From assembly GCA_026419785.1 (NCBI GenBank), contig JAODTK010000965.1, positions 1-64,000 on the forward strand: 64,000 bases of DNA, read 5' to 3'. The position numbers were made by a program, and so were the translations under genes. This DNA is from Sclerodactyla briareus (lineage: Eukaryota; Echinodermata; Holothuroidea; Dendrochirotida; Sclerodactylidae). Below the pieces are notes generated by a model, which was given only the letters and a program-made list of their open reading frames with translations, had not been told where the DNA came from and did no database searches. Of the stretch, positions 1 to 12,734 are shown one piece after another. How positions within the stretch are numbered: position 1 is the stretch's first letter; each line of letters opens with the position of its first letter.

Positions 1-830
1 AGGGGGGGGGCTTAAACTCCTCAAAATGTATGGCTTACTTACTGGGTTCCATGCCTGTTATGCTTGAAATAGGGGTACTCCGTGCACTGCTCACTAGGTA
101 CCATTCCGGCCGGTCCACCCTAGGTCCGAAAATACACACGAGTTTTGAGAGAGAAGAGAATGGTTAGTAGAAACACAAATACTCCCATTGAATGGGAACA
201 TATCAGAGAGGTGAAGTGCGACAAACAGGTTATCGACAGTACCCCAGAGATGCACGGAGGTGCAAACCCTATACTAAAATCATTGATGAAACATTTGGTT
301 TGTCCAATATCTCTGCCATGCTTTTTAAACCACTTCGATTGTCCGGCGGCATACATGTTTGCATTTATTCCGGTGGGACAGGGATCGTACGTGAATTTTT
401 GGTCAGAGTTTGGCTCCATTGCAAGAACTTTAATTACTCTTTTTGGACCTGATTATATTCCGCTTTTGACTGTTCGTTGTCAGCACCGCTCTTTGACAGA
501 CTTCCCAGAAACATTAGCTGACGTTTGGTAAACTGACCTTGGCCGTATGAAATACGTTACCTGTTGTGTTAAGTTGTGAACGTGTCTGTCTGCTCATCGT
601 ACCCATGGGTGTAGCCACATCTGGCTGTCCACCAAGGGTGTAGTTCCCTCCTACATACTATGTCCGCAATGTGGCAACTCGCCGTCGTTCGACAATCCCC
701 CGTTGTTGCTTGCTGCGTTGGTTTGTCCAGCTACACTTGTAGCTCCTTCGGTGCTGCCGTTTGAATCGATCTACTCTGGTAGTTGAAATATTCCTGCAAA
801 ACAACTAATACCACATAAGAGAAAACCGTT
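1..830. repeat. Copy 1 of a 1.14-kb tandem duplication
   Basis: This stretch is repeated, diverged, about 1,140 bases downstream. Shared landmarks in the same order are GGGGTACTCCGTGC near 73, AACTCCCATT-like sequence near 181, GATGCACGGAGG near 248, and CATACTATGTCCGC near 653. An open frame of 128 codons runs over 145-531, but the matching part of copy 2 has many stops, so I do not treat it as a gene. The left edge is cut by the window start. Confidence 0.75.
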
Positions 831-1139
831 CTTCGTTCATGTGATACCTAAATTATTGTTACAAACTTAGTATGCCATTGTTGACTCGAGACAATCAGTT
901 TGGTACATAATCATTTCCCATTTCCGGCATTCTGGAGGGAATCGTGCAATCTGCTTGGGAACAGATGCAATTTGTATATAATTCGGTCATATAAATAAAT
1001 GCTTTTGCCTATGAAGACAGAGCCCTTCGTGCGTTGTTGATTGGATATTGTTTAAATTCTGAGACAACTGGAGTACAGTACTGTTAGGAGGTCAAGCCAG
1101 GAGACGTTGGTGGTCTTTATGAGCAGGGGTTGCTCTGTG

Positions 1140-1965
1140 GGGAGTGGGTGGGGGGGGTGCATTAACTCTCCCCACATGTAATAACTCACTGGGGTTCCAT
1201 TCATGTTATGATTGACATTAGGGGTACTCCGTGCCACTGCTCACAGGTAACCGTTCCGGCCCCATACCTGTTACGACATACAAACGATGTTGAGAGGAAG
1301 AGAAATGTTAGTAAAACAAAATAACTCCCATTTGATGGAAACATCAGAGATCGAGTGCACAAACAAAGGTTGATCGAAACGGTGCCTACAGATGCACGGA
1401 GGCTTCGCCTATACTAATCATTAAATGGGACATTTGTCTGGGCGATAATCTCATGCTCATGCGTTTTTGGAAGCACTTTAGAATGCCCGGAGGCAATACA
1501 ATGTTGCAGTCAGGTTGTGATTAATTTCCACGAGTTTCCCCTTGCAAAATGTTTAAAGCGCTGGTGACCTGGGTTCATATTCACTACGACTGTTCGTTCA
1601 GCAAAGCTATTTGAACAAGACTCCCAGAGACACTAGGCAATGTTGTAAACTGAACACAAACTGGCGTATGTAAATACGTGACCTGTTTTGTTGAAGTTGT
1701 GAACGTCTTGTCCTGTTCGTCCATTCGCATGGTGAAGCCACATCGTGCTGTACAGCCAAGGATGTAAATTCCCTCCTCCATACTATGTCCGCGATGGGCA
1801 CCGCCACCCCTCTTCCTTCCCCCCCCCCCCCCCCCCCCCCGCGTTGCTTCCCGCATTGCTTTGTGCTCTCCACGGTGTAGTTCCGTCTGTGCAGTCCGGT
1901 TTGATCCATCCTCTCTCGTGAGGTGTGAAATTTCTGCAAAAACTGAAAAACCGTGATGAAAACTA
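1140..1965. repeat. Copy 2 of a 1.14-kb tandem duplication
   Basis: This is collinear with bases 1-830, at an offset of about 1,140, with many small indels. It holds a C run of about 20 bases near 1818-1840 where copy 1 has mixed sequence (about 680-705). Frames open in copy 1 are closed here, which argues that the unit is non-coding. The 310 bases between the copies show nothing recognisable. Confidence 0.75.
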
Positions 1966-2389
1966 TTCTCGTTTAAATGGTTTCTAGTGTAACAACAGTC
2001 TGATTAGAGAAGAATAGAGAAGAATAACTAGAGGAGATTACTGGAGAAGAATACTTGGCAAGTTTTAGTTGTTTGTCGAATAAGTAGTTCGCTATACATC
2101 TGTATTACAAGCCAACTTGCGTCTTGTTCTTTTAGGTCAGCCGGGATTTAACTCTACACTGACAGTATGTTTAATTATTAATGAACTTCTGTCCATATGT
2201 GGTTATATATTCTGCGGAAAGAAAAGAAAACAGGGGGTGAAGCAGCTGGTCTTGTTTTAAGCATGTACGACCTCACACACCAGTTTGTCGGAGACCATTA
2301 GTCTGGTGGTAGTGTTAGTGAAAAAGGGTCGGCGGACAAAATCCTCAAGAGAGCCATGGAGCCACAACCCCCAAGGAGACGAACACCCA

Positions 2390-4000
2390 GATACTTACGA
2401 ATTGCCCACGGTTTCTTGAAAAATAAATAAGACTGTTCTGAATGCATTCACACTCTTAGACAAAACAATATCTTCATGAAGGCTATTCCACTCATAATAA
2501 CTCTCTGGTAGAAGAAATCTTTCCGATTGTCCACTCTACAGCGTTTACCACGACCTTGAGGCAATGACCCCTATTGGGGGTAACGTTGGAAAACTCAAGA
2601 AATAGTGGAAGGAAAGGCCCTCGAATCCATGAACAATTTTTAAAGACTTGATCAAATCGCCTCAATCGTCTCAGCTTCCTCGAAGTTAGACCGAGACGCC
2701 TAATCTCTCCGTCGTACGTACATTCTAGACAGTGCATTAATCTAGGAAAATCCCGCTGATCGTTTTCAATACCCTGCTTGTCTTTCGGAATCTGGATTCG
2801 ATACTTGGAACAATACTCTCAGGTGAGGTCTCCCAGCTGCTTAAACAACATCTACAACAGTCTCTTTATCAAGCCAAGACGTCTATCAATCCAGAAATCC
2901 ATTACCTTTCCTCGCCGCTTCACGCACACTGCTTAGGTTTCAAAGAATAATAAAATGAACACCGATGCCCAAGAACCGATTCTTGTGGACCCCACTAGTG
3001 ACCTTTTGCCAAGGAAACGATCGCCCATTGATGACAACTCATTCCCTATTGAGAAGCCACTGACGAATCCACTCAAGAACATTCCATCTTAATGTCCAAA
3101 CTTTTTAATTTAAGCAAGAGAAGCCCTTAAGAACCTTGTCAAAAGCTTTTTGGAGTCTAGGAACAATTTTACCAACACCACGCCGTTGTCAACTGCACTA
3201 GTAACATCTTCCATAATTCTAAGAGATTTAGTCAAACACGAACCGATTTTTCCTGGAACCATGCTGAGGAACCCAGAATAAGACTATACTCATCGAAAAT
3301 CGACAATATGGTCCGAATGATGGATTTCAACACCTTTCAGACACACTAGTAAGACCCACGGCCTGCAATTACAAGGAAGAAACCGGTTGCCTTTCTTGAA
3401 ATCGGAGAAACAGTGCTCTCTCCCAATCATCCGAACAACTTCCTTCTTTGCAAGGTTTTTATTGAAAATCATTGCTAATTGAACAGACAAATGGTCGGCG
3501 AAAGATTTTCACACGATGGGTACTCCGTCCGCCAGGAGCTTTCCACCTGCAGTTTCTCCTTTATCACATCAGGCGGAAGGCCACATTCCAACAGTATTGT
3601 GAGGCACACTAACCACAAGGTTGAAATTATCCAAGTTTGCCTGAGTGAATACCGACGGAAAATATTTATTAAGAACGCAAGCCATCTCCTGACATCGTGT
3701 GTTTGTATTACCTAGTCGGACACTAATAGTGGACCCAATTCTGTCCTTCCCTTTCTCGCTTCCCTTAACCTAAGAGAAAAACGCCCGAAGATTGTCCTTC
3801 ATTGAAGGCACTCAGCCTCTCGAAATCGAGCTTAGCACCTTAGCACTGCTATGTACGTCACGTACATACTCATTCAACCGCCTGGAGACAACGCAGTATG
3901 AATCGAGGGAAAAACTCCGTCGAGGCAACTATTTGTTTACTACCCCACAATCACGATTGAAAAAAAAACGCAATGCATACACCCCTTCCCCTCTCTCCCG
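2390..4000 (-). mobile_element. CR1-like LINE reverse transcriptase, degenerate
   Basis: Read on the minus strand, this is the 3' part of a non-LTR retrotransposon ORF2. In order it shows: a linker with a diverged 'NKYFxSVFTQANLDNF' match (about 3.70-3.64 kb); 'LSVQLAMIFNKNLA' then 'FKKGNRFLPCNCRP' (RT fingers, about 3.49-3.36 kb); 'SLRIMEDVTSAVDNG' then a 'KAFDKV'-type block (about 3.22-3.13 kb); a diverged 'VTSGVPQGSVLGP' block (about 3.03-2.95 kb); and the typical CR1 C-terminal block 'EIRRLGLTSRKLRRLR' (about 2.70-2.65 kb). The frame shifts repeatedly and no intact active-site box was found, so this copy is dead. The clade call rests on remembered family consensus; Jockey-group relatives cannot be excluded. 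Confidence 0.8.
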
Positions 4001-4064
4001 CGGCGCCTTCAGCCAATACTCCACACGGTTCATTGCCTCAATCCGCAAACATTTGATTAATTAG

Positions 4065-6390
4065 ATACAGTACATAACTGTACATCAGGGAAAAAATAAC
4101 TCATTTTTACGCAGTATGACAAGTTGCTTAACTCGTTCAATACTGGTCAATGCACACCATTCCGGCAGTTTTTGGGATGAATGTGTGTATGATTCTTCTT
4201 CATCCAAACGTGTTTTTTGTATGCCATCCTCACGCGTTAAGTCGACTTTTTGTTAACATTATCAATATTCTAATCATCAGGTCAAATGCGAACGAATAAA
4301 CCACATCATTGGGCCAGTTACATTCACTGGTTTTTCATTTTAATTCAATGACCTGAATTAGCATCTGGTTTGCGAGGCGAGTGTATTCACCCCTACATGT
4401 AGATAAGTATTCATGATTTAGTGAATCGTCCTACTCAGCATCGGCCTAAATAATAACGTCAATTGATAATGATCGGCTACAGGTGCCATCAGGTATTGAT
4501 TCCATTTGACGCGCGGAAACAGCATTCTAGGTGACCCATAGTGAGTAACGAATTCTCTCAAAACACAATTTGCGGTTTGGCCCATCAGCTTGTCAGTAAC
4601 AATTACCTCCCATTAGTTTTTCTTTTCAATTCATCTGTACCTTTTCTCCTTTTTCGATCCCTCGCCTTAAGGAACTATGTAGTCATGTTGTATGCGTAGT
4701 CTGGTGTGTGCGTGCGTCATATTGCAACCAACCAACAAGTCAATTGCACAGTTACTAAATTCACTCCTATCACCCGCTATCTCCAGTTATATCCTCTGTG
4801 AAAAAAAAAACAATGCACGCCTCGACCTACCCCTTCGCCCCAAACGGGCATTTGACCGTTTCCGTTTTTCACTTATCAACCATATTAGGCGTTAACATAT
4901 CCGATTTGTGATCAGAAGAAGGAACTTGTTACTCACAATTACCACAAAATTTCATTTGGTGGCTGTCAAACTTATTCAACTAGCCTTCTGTGCCAAATAG
5001 GAGAAAGAAAAACAGTGCTTATTGGCAGCTCAGGAGTGGGAGAAGCTAACTCCAAGAACGGGAGTCCGAGGAAGAGAACAGGTGATCACGCTATACGTTT
5101 TCCCTCCCCGACACCACTCCATGAGTCTGCTAACCCTACTATTACCAGGAGGCGCATTAAACAAGAATTCACTACGTACAATTCCTTGCTATTTCTTTTG
5201 ATTATATCAAATTCCGTAACAAATGGAGACGGGGTTCAAGCACCTAAAATCTGAATATTTTATTCTAATCAGGGGGCAGTGCAGAATAATAAACTTACAC
5301 ACACCAACACGTCCGGAATGTGCTGTCAATTTGAGTTTTCAATTTTCAGTTCCCAGCCTTTGGTCATTAACTAATGGATATATACCTGTGCCTATAATCA
5401 TTGCTTTCCCAAAATGGTTTGGTTGGGGTTTCTATCTGCTTGCTGGTAATAACAATCACAATCTACCGGATATTATATGTTTATTCAAAAGCTTGGTTTT
5501 CCTCCAGGATGAAAACAATATTGACAAAAGTTGACAAAAGGCAATGTCCAATCCAGCCAAACATATGAGTGGGACAGTTGGGTCCCGTGGAGCCGAACAA
5601 TATTTCCTTTGCGTTATTCCTCGAGATTTTCAGTGCCAAGAATCAATGTCGAACATGAAATCTACCAGTGTTCAAGCTGTTTCACCCTCGCATAGGACCA
5701 CATCATTGCGATACGGCGTGTGATACAAGCGTTTCAGAAGGCCTACTCAGTTACTCGACGTATTGGTTTGTTGCAACACGATGAATGTGGTCGTTACGAG
5801 GACTGACCCAGATTTCATAGGTCCAAAGGGTCAACAGAATCACAAGTAGGCACTGATGTAGTTTTCACCGCGAACAAAATGCTCTATTACGCCAACCCTA
5901 ACATGTTTTGTTGCAATATAAAATATTTGAAATTTATCGGTGGTTTTAGAGGCTTGTTTTACCCTTTACAGAGGACATAGCTTGGGATAGCAAGTGAAGA
6001 TAGCAGTGTTCTAGTGCGTCAGTGCACTTGACTTATTTATTTGTTGCACAGACAAAGACTGCTCGTACAAAAATTCCATCAGAAGGTCAAATAAGTTCAA
6101 ACGAGGTCAAGTTGGTAACATATGTAATTCGCAAACAAAAGTTTCCATTACAACATTGCTCTTAAATGGTTCGTTGACAAGATATAGAAGGATTGACCCA
6201 TTGGTGACCGACCCAAAAAACAATAGGCATATGTGCAATCCATATATCTAATATGAACTCGAACTTGATAGACGACAAGGTTTTCGCACTTGGCCCTGTC
6301 GGACCTTGAATGACCTGAACTGGCACTGAAACCAAGGGTACTCCTCTCCTCACCCTCTCTTCATTAGCGTTCGTCAGATATCGTGCTGAC
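4065..6390. other. No recognisable feature
   Basis: AT-rich unique-looking sequence. The longest open frame (103 codons, plus strand, from 5223) has no recognisable motif, no clear splice signals and no copy elsewhere in the window. I see nothing supportable here. Confidence 0.6.
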
Positions 6391-6394
6391 AAGA

Positions 6395-6535
6395 GGTGTC
6401 GCGCGCTCGCGCACACATCACCCGCATACGCACATGAACACAGAAAGAACTGCATAGACTCCTCTTTGCAGCACGCACCCACAACCCGCACACGCACACA
6501 ACGCGCACACACTACACGCACACGCACAACTCAGA
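6395..6535. repeat. CA/CG-rich low-complexity tract
   Basis: Dense CACACG, CGCACA and CACGCACAC words, strongest at 6478-6530. The minus-strand open frame over it reads as Arg/Val/Cys-rich low complexity and is not a gene. Confidence 0.75.
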
Positions 6536-6539
6536 ACAC

Positions 6540-7344
6540 AGCACTACACAAAAGAGGGAATGATCAGAGGCACTAACTTATCTTAGGTGTGTTATATTTT
6601 GGGACGTTGACAGCAAGTTTTAAAGAGGCAGGAAGATTAAGACCCTTCGAGTTTGGTCAAACTTAGTTTGTTCACCAAAAAAATAAGTATGTCCGTATCC
6701 AAGCCTGAACGGAAGAAGGGTACAATGTTGACCGGACACATTGAACATTTCAAAATTCAAAAATCTCTTACCTACAAAGGAGATTGGCTAATGGGGGGGA
6801 GGGGGTAGTTGTTAGGGATATTTAATGTATTCATAAATTTTAGTCGATCAGGGATAAGGATAGTTTTTGCCTCTGTCAAGACATCGGAAAATAGGGAAGG
6901 ACTAGCGGATCGAAAGAACAGAATAAAAGTAGAACGGTGCATTGAAGATAGGTCGGTGAGATGATGCGCTTTTTGGAGAATCTTCGTGGAGCAATTTTAT
7001 GAGACCATGAATCTCGAATTGTACTGAGTTGGGCGACATATATAGTTCCCGCAAAACGCTGTCGCACTCCGCTAATATCTCATCGGAATTGTGGGTATTA
7101 TCAATTTTCAATAATTTCCAAATTTTCCATTAACCTACCTCTAAATCTACTTACGTCACTATGAATGAGTTGAAAAAATGTTTGGGATTCGGATCTAATA
7201 TATTAAACCTCGGAATTATCAAAATCCGGTTCAATCAGTTATACAATTCCTATTCCGGCCTTTTAAAAAAAGAGAACATAGAATAATGATATTGATAAAT
7301 GAATACCCTCGTTAATACCCTTTACAAACAACAATAACTTCACA
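6540..7344. other. No recognisable feature
   Basis: Mixed AT-rich sequence with short G runs. The two overlapping minus-strand open frames (63 and 69 codons) have no recognisable content. Confidence 0.5.
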
Positions 7345-7570
7345 TCAAAATTACAGCACTCGAATATTTTCTATCCCTTAGGTGAAAAAATGGTGATCAG
7401 TCCGCGAATTTCGAATTCTGACGTAAATACTAAAGACTAACTAACATCGTTTCACTTTCTTTTTTCCAATGTATTTTTTTGTACCGTCAAGTGCAATAGG
7501 ATATACTAACAGGTGGGTGTCTTCGTGTCTGGGAGGACAAGCAATGAAGGCTGAATGGAAAATTAATATG
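7345..7570 (+). repeat. Dispersed repeat, copy 1 (partner at 46.3 kb)
   Basis: It shares with 46285-46560, in the same orientation, AATTACAGCACTC, then ATGGTGATCAGTCCGCGAAT, then AATGAAGGCTGAA about 190 bases later. The middle is poorly conserved. Element ends and class are unknown. Confidence 0.6.
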
Positions 7571-9170
7571 TGAAGTTATCTCATTAATCGTATCTAGTAG
7601 GTGGACGCCATAAGAAGAGGTCCTATGTCAGCTTGCCTGGGCAGTTAGGTCGCCATCAAATGTTAAACGTGTGTGTGCAAAGCTCGAAATAATGCACTTA
7701 AAATCGTAGGGCTATCGGTATAGTTACTAATACGTATGAGATCTTTGTTCTTATCTCCATAATTCCAATATGGATAAAGTGACCATTATTATATGCATAC
7801 TGTCGATAATTTTTTTTAGTAGCGGTAATATGTTCCTAACACCATCTAGTGACACTGCCCTCATTGCTGTTTTGCGAAAAAAAAAAGGAATGTCTTCACG
7901 GAAAAATGATAGTTTGGACTCTAAATATATCAGTTCATAGTGATTGATGAAGTTGTCCTGCCCTTGATATAAGATCCATTACTATCTAGTTGTTCTTATT
8001 TTGTTACTGGTTCGGTTTTTATGCTCCCTCTCCCCCGCATCTCTTGTTATCGGATGAGTGAATTTGTGTAGGCCACTTTGATTCGAGTGAGAGGATGGAT
8101 GTGGGTATTATTTTGCTGTCAGGTATTTATGAGCCATTACACCTATAGGTTAGCTATGCCAATTCAATAACGACAGAGATTATCTTGATTTGCCTTAGTC
8201 CATTCATAGCCTGTACTAGATACATTGGTCGACTGGGTATAGTATTTGGTAGTCGGGGACTTGCATTACTACCGGGGGCGAAGCGAAGGTTAATGATTGG
8301 GGGGTGTAGAGATGTTTTGCCGACGGATCTGGCACTGGTGACTGATATGGGGAAGGGGTCTAAGGGGAGGGGGCGTCCCCCACCCCTCTGGGAAATTCCC
8401 GAATATTGAACGTCCTCAGAGCAATCTGGTGCATATTTTCATAAATTGCGCGTTCAGTAATTACTCGGCCCTGCTCACCACGTACGCGGCACCCTTTAAA
8501 TTTGGAACGCAATTTTTTTTTGCCCGTTCTAAACAATGCCCGATTTTCACTGCAGCTCGTGAATAATGAAGCAGCCCATCGATACTACTGCCGCGGAGCC
8601 GGGGCGCAAAAATTGTCCACTTCAATCATTTTAAAATGGTGCAATTGATCGGCAAGATTCGGCCATTTAGTACTTCGTCTTTCCACTTAGGCATTAGGGT
8701 ATCTCTAACCAATTTTAACTTATTCTGTGCCCACATTGGGTCTTTCGCTGCCTGAATTTTGATCTAAAAAGACCGGGGGGGGGGGCCACTATCTCTCGCC
8801 TTGTACTCTAATCTAGCCCGCATGATTTCCTCGCCTGAAACCACGGGTTCTTTGTTTCATCTGAGAAATTCTTTCTTAATTGTTTTTCAGCAAAATGGCT
8901 TGATTTTTTCAAGTATCTCTGGAATATAGGACCAGAAACAAATACTTTCAAAGAACCGTCAGTCTCATGGAAATAAAATGTCAAACGCTAACCGCCTTTA
9001 TATTCCCCTTTTCCGAATCTCCGAACAGACTCGATCACTCGTACAATTACACTGACGGCGAGGGGCCGTCACAATATATGTTTGCGGGCGTGCCATTCTC
9101 TTCTTGCCGAAGCTGAATAGGCCAATACTATGAATACCAAAAGTCGAAATATCCGATAATAAGTCTGTGG
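7571..9170. other. No gene seen
   Basis: Unique-looking sequence with scattered T, A and G runs (for example a G run near 8776). No coding, RNA or repeat structure that I can support. Confidence 0.5.
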
Positions 9171-9179
9171 CTTCCGTCG

Positions 9180-9386
9180 GTTTTTTTTTTTTTTCCTCTT
9201 CCCATTCCGTCTTCCCCTTCGCTCCCTTACTTCTCCTGTTCTTTCGCTTCCCCTCTTCTCCTTTTCTTTCCTCCTCTCCTCTTTCCTCGTCTCCTCTTTC
9301 CATCTTTCTCCTTTTTGCAGACAGAAACCGAAATGTGCGACGCACGAAATTTTGTTTGGGGTGTGACCCCCCCCCCCCCCCCCCCG
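9180..9386. repeat. Polypyrimidine tract plus long C run
   Basis: From about 9180 the plus strand is T12-like, then CTCTTCC/CTTTCC words to about 9310, then a C run of about 17-18 at 9368-9385. Open frames across it in both directions (Phe/Ser-rich or Lys/Arg/Glu-rich) are composition artefacts. Confidence 0.8.
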
Positions 9387-9538
9387 CCGCTCGCTACGGC
9401 CCTGATACCTACCATGGTTTTTAACATTGCCCACATCTTGACCTTGTGATCTGTGGGACAGTTATTTTCTGCACTAATCGAATCTTGATATATCCGTGCA
9501 GGCCACGGGAATATCCCATGTAGCCGGGGTATTCCATG

Positions 9539-10278
9539 CAGTGTGGCGCCAGGATTCCCGACGGGGTCCGAGTTCCCCGACTGGGGGTCCCAAGTTCCGG
9601 ACGCGGCTCACCCACCCCTAGGTCAACACCTTTGGATTATTTTGATGTTGTCATTTTTGAACATTTTTCTTGAAGAAAAAAAACGAAAAAATGAATACAC
9701 TGTGGAGGCCAATGTTTACTTCTAATAGCTCCCACGTCATCAGGTTGTACCCTTATTTAGTAGAATAGGGTCAGGTATTCCCTATAGTGCACGGAAATAC
9801 CCTGGGCAACTGCGTCGGGAAGAGCACAACCCACTCTACAAAGGCAAACATGGTAACGGGCAGAACGAGCATCCTCCCCAAAAGAATTTTAACTGAATCT
9901 CTTGCAGTGACAATTTCGAAGATTTCCATAAGGCTTGTGTATCCTATCTATTATATGCCACGATTGTATATTCTGTAGTAAGATGTTACGCTGATCTTAA
10001 ACAGATCGGAACTTTGGCAATATTTATAGAACGATATTAGGACGCGCAAAGCGCGACGAAAAATTTCAGCTTCAATATAGGAATTTTCACTATAAAGGTT
10101 TGGAAATATATACTGTCGGGCCGAAAAGCCCCCGTCGCGGTGTGGAACATTTTAGCGTACCCACCGGGCCTCCCCGACGAGATAGGAAAAAATCCCCAAC
10201 GGGGGGGGGGGGCCGGCTCCCCCGACGGGTGGGGGGCAATTGCCCCTGCCCCCCCCCCCCGCTGGTCGGGCACCCCTG
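9539..10278 (+). mobile_element. hAT-type non-autonomous transposon, copy A (empty site)
   Basis: Left terminus CAGTGTGGCGCC; right terminus reads CTGGTCGGGCACCCCTG, so its complement begins CAGGGGTGCCCGACCAG. Flanking 8-bp target duplications are ATTCCATG (9531-9538) and TATCCATG (10279-10286), as expected for hAT elements. No transposase frame is present at 740 bp. It contains a GC-rich inverted motif (CGCGC-aaa-GCGCG, 10043-10055) and long G and C runs near the right end. The same element occurs inverted at 54.5-56.9 kb. This copy lacks the nested 1.6-kb insertion found there, so it shows the pre-insertion sequence. Confidence 0.8.
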
Positions 10279-10346
10279 TATCCATGTAGCCAGGGGTATA
10301 TCCATGTAGCCAGGTATAAAACCATGCATCCAGGGCCATGCATTTA
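10279..10346. repeat. 20-bp minisatellite hosting the hAT element
   Basis: Three degenerate units of TATATCCATGTAGCCAGGGG lie here, and about 1.5 more units lie left of the transposon at 9509-9538. The transposon therefore inserted inside a pre-existing short tandem array and split it. Confidence 0.65.
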
Positions 10347-12180
10347 GTTGGGTAATTTTGCCCCACTCTCGTTAGGGGGGTGGAGGGCTCAAAGATCGTT
10401 GGAGCCATTTTGTGGACAGGGCAATCGATTTTACCTTCCAAGAGATTCAAATGGCTTACAAATGTCTTTATTCCCTCGTCCAATGACATAAATGCTAGCT
10501 AGTCGAAGATGCAGCTATCCAAATTCGTTGGAACAATGGAACCGCAACTCTCATTTGGCCAACGAGTATTGGGGATTGGCCCAACGTTTTTCCAGGGAAC
10601 GTGCTTCACCGCCCCTCCTGGTGACCTCCACTGGCCCAATATTCACATCCACGTTTCCGGAGGAAATCCTTTACAACTTCATTACACTCATTGCCCATAT
10701 GCATATACATATGTTACATTAAAATTAAAACAAATTGGATGAGCAACCAAATCTCATACATATGTTACTCTAACGGAAATTAATGCTACGACTAGAAATT
10801 ACAGAATGCATTTAACCCAAATGTCTTTGAAGTGGTTAATTCAGAATGAATAACCACACCTGTTAGACTTTGGATATTCACTGGAACACCTCTTGTCTCC
10901 CCGAATTGAACTGACACGGACTCGAAACAGGTTCTCCCGCAATTGGCTCGAAACTCGTCCCTTCTATTTGATACGATGACACAATCGCGAATAGGAAAAT
11001 TCACTAACTACGCAAACTCTATGGCCTATGTTTCTAGCCTAATTCGTCAACTGCTCAATGAATAATCAAGACATAGGTTGTGCTTTTATGTGACACGACG
11101 TAAGTCACATGCGCTGTAGTACTAATCGCGCCAAACTGGCTTGAACAAAAACACACACAGTGTTGTATTTGCGGTGCGAATCCAAACCCTGGAATGTCTC
11201 CGTTTTCACTTCGTTAACCAAATTCGGAAGCGGAACTAGTGGCGAACAAAGATGAAGACACGGTAACAAAGTATTCTGAATAATCCCGATTAGTCAGCCT
11301 CCGCGCTCTGTAATAAACCTGACAATGACTATTTTCACTCAATGGTGGCTACTACTATGTCCCAATCGAAGGTAATTAGTGTTATGAAATAATGCATGGA
11401 CCTTAGGCAGAAAGATGAGTTGACTTGTTCTTCTATATTCATGTTAAACCTATCACTTATCTATGGTCATCCCATTTCATATTCATCGACTCTTCTCTTT
11501 TTTTTTTTTGTTTTCTACTTCTAAGGCTTGGGATTCATAGATGACGTAGGGTCTCTGGGTGCTGGAGTGAAAAACACAATTTACGAGAACTAACGTTTGT
11601 TTCAGAAGAGAAAACACTGTAAGTGTATGCGAAAATACCATAAAAAAAAGGCCGGAGCTCATGCATATTGACGTTGCCTGGACTTTTTACGAAATATTCC
11701 ATAGAATTCATTCGCGGTGATACGAATCCGCATACGCATTGGTACATGTGCTTATTTCGCCTATTCAGCACTGGTTTGCCTCATTCATGAATTTGTGGCT
11801 TCTGTGGAACCAATATCTATCTTTGCAAACTAAATAGAACATATTCAAACACGAGCCCCCGCTAAGTTCACATACGCATACGCATCTATGGAATACTAGC
11901 CTAAGGGTGATATAGGAAGCAGTCCGTTGTTACTCGGGCAGTGGCGTAGTCACAGCATTTCAGTGCCATGGGGTGGTGTGGTGGGGGGGGGGGCGGTCCG
12001 AACTTGTGTGTGAAAACTATGTAGGCGGAACGCTCCTGTTGCAAGGTTTGCGTCATTTTTGCCCTGTGGGTTTCACAGATTGTAAAATATGGTACTTCCC
12101 GGCGTATTTTCTTCAATCGTCGGCGACCCTTCTCCCTCCCCCACCTGGATCCGCGCGCTGAAAGCACTCTTAAACTGTTG
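10347..12180. other. No firm gene
   Basis: Mostly AT-rich. One minus-strand open frame (about 10792-11004) holds a stretch of about 30 codons with a possible upstream AG acceptor and a GTGTGG donor, but nothing recognisable, so I leave it uncalled. Short T and G runs are at 11500 and 11985. Confidence 0.4.
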
Positions 12181-12183
12181 TGT

Positions 12184-12323
12184 AACTAGCACAATTATCT
12201 CGGTGTTGTGTAAGAAATTACACAATTATTGTGTATGATCTGCACAATTTGTGTAATTTTTTCACATAACCGCTACACAATGTTGTGTAATTCCGTACAC
12301 AACACCGGGATAGGTTGCTAGTT
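12184..12323. mobile_element. 140-bp foldback element with TGTGTAA words
   Basis: The left arm (12184-12212) starts AACTAGCA and ends CGGTGTTGTGTA. The right arm (12296-12323) is its reverse complement apart from a few central mismatches. The loop is packed with TTACACA/TGTGTAA words. The size and structure fit a foldback MITE. A looser TGTGTAA-rich block lies at 45.9-46.05 kb. Confidence 0.65.
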
Positions 12324-12734
12324 AGTGTTTGTGTAAATTCTACAACACCATTTTTCGAAGTAAAATTTTATTTTTCAGTAACGACTATAACGCATTTACA
12401 AACGGAAAGCACGTGAATATTGAGACACACTGATTGACTGAGGACCTGAGAGGCTGAAGTGCCATTTGTGTTTATTGTGTTATCTGTTATTGTGTTATCT
12501 ATTACTCAACTCAGATTACAAACAAGGCTACCTATTATTGTGAATCATCAGTTACCTGTTTCCGCGCTTCAGCTCCAATTTTGAACAGACGTTCTCACCT
12601 TTCTCACAACGGCATAGGCATGCGATGCCTACCCTCAGGCATAAGCAAAGGTGCTCTGCTACTAGGCACACCAAACTTCGTCCAATGAATAACTAATCAG
12701 AACCCAACAGGGTACACAACGCGCGCATTTTTGT

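Noticed and set aside
145-531. 128-codon open frame in the first tandem copy
   Set aside because: The matching part of the second copy is full of stops, so the reading frame is not maintained.
9069-9434. Lys/Arg/Glu-rich minus-strand frames
   Set aside because: Translation of a polypyrimidine tract and a C run.
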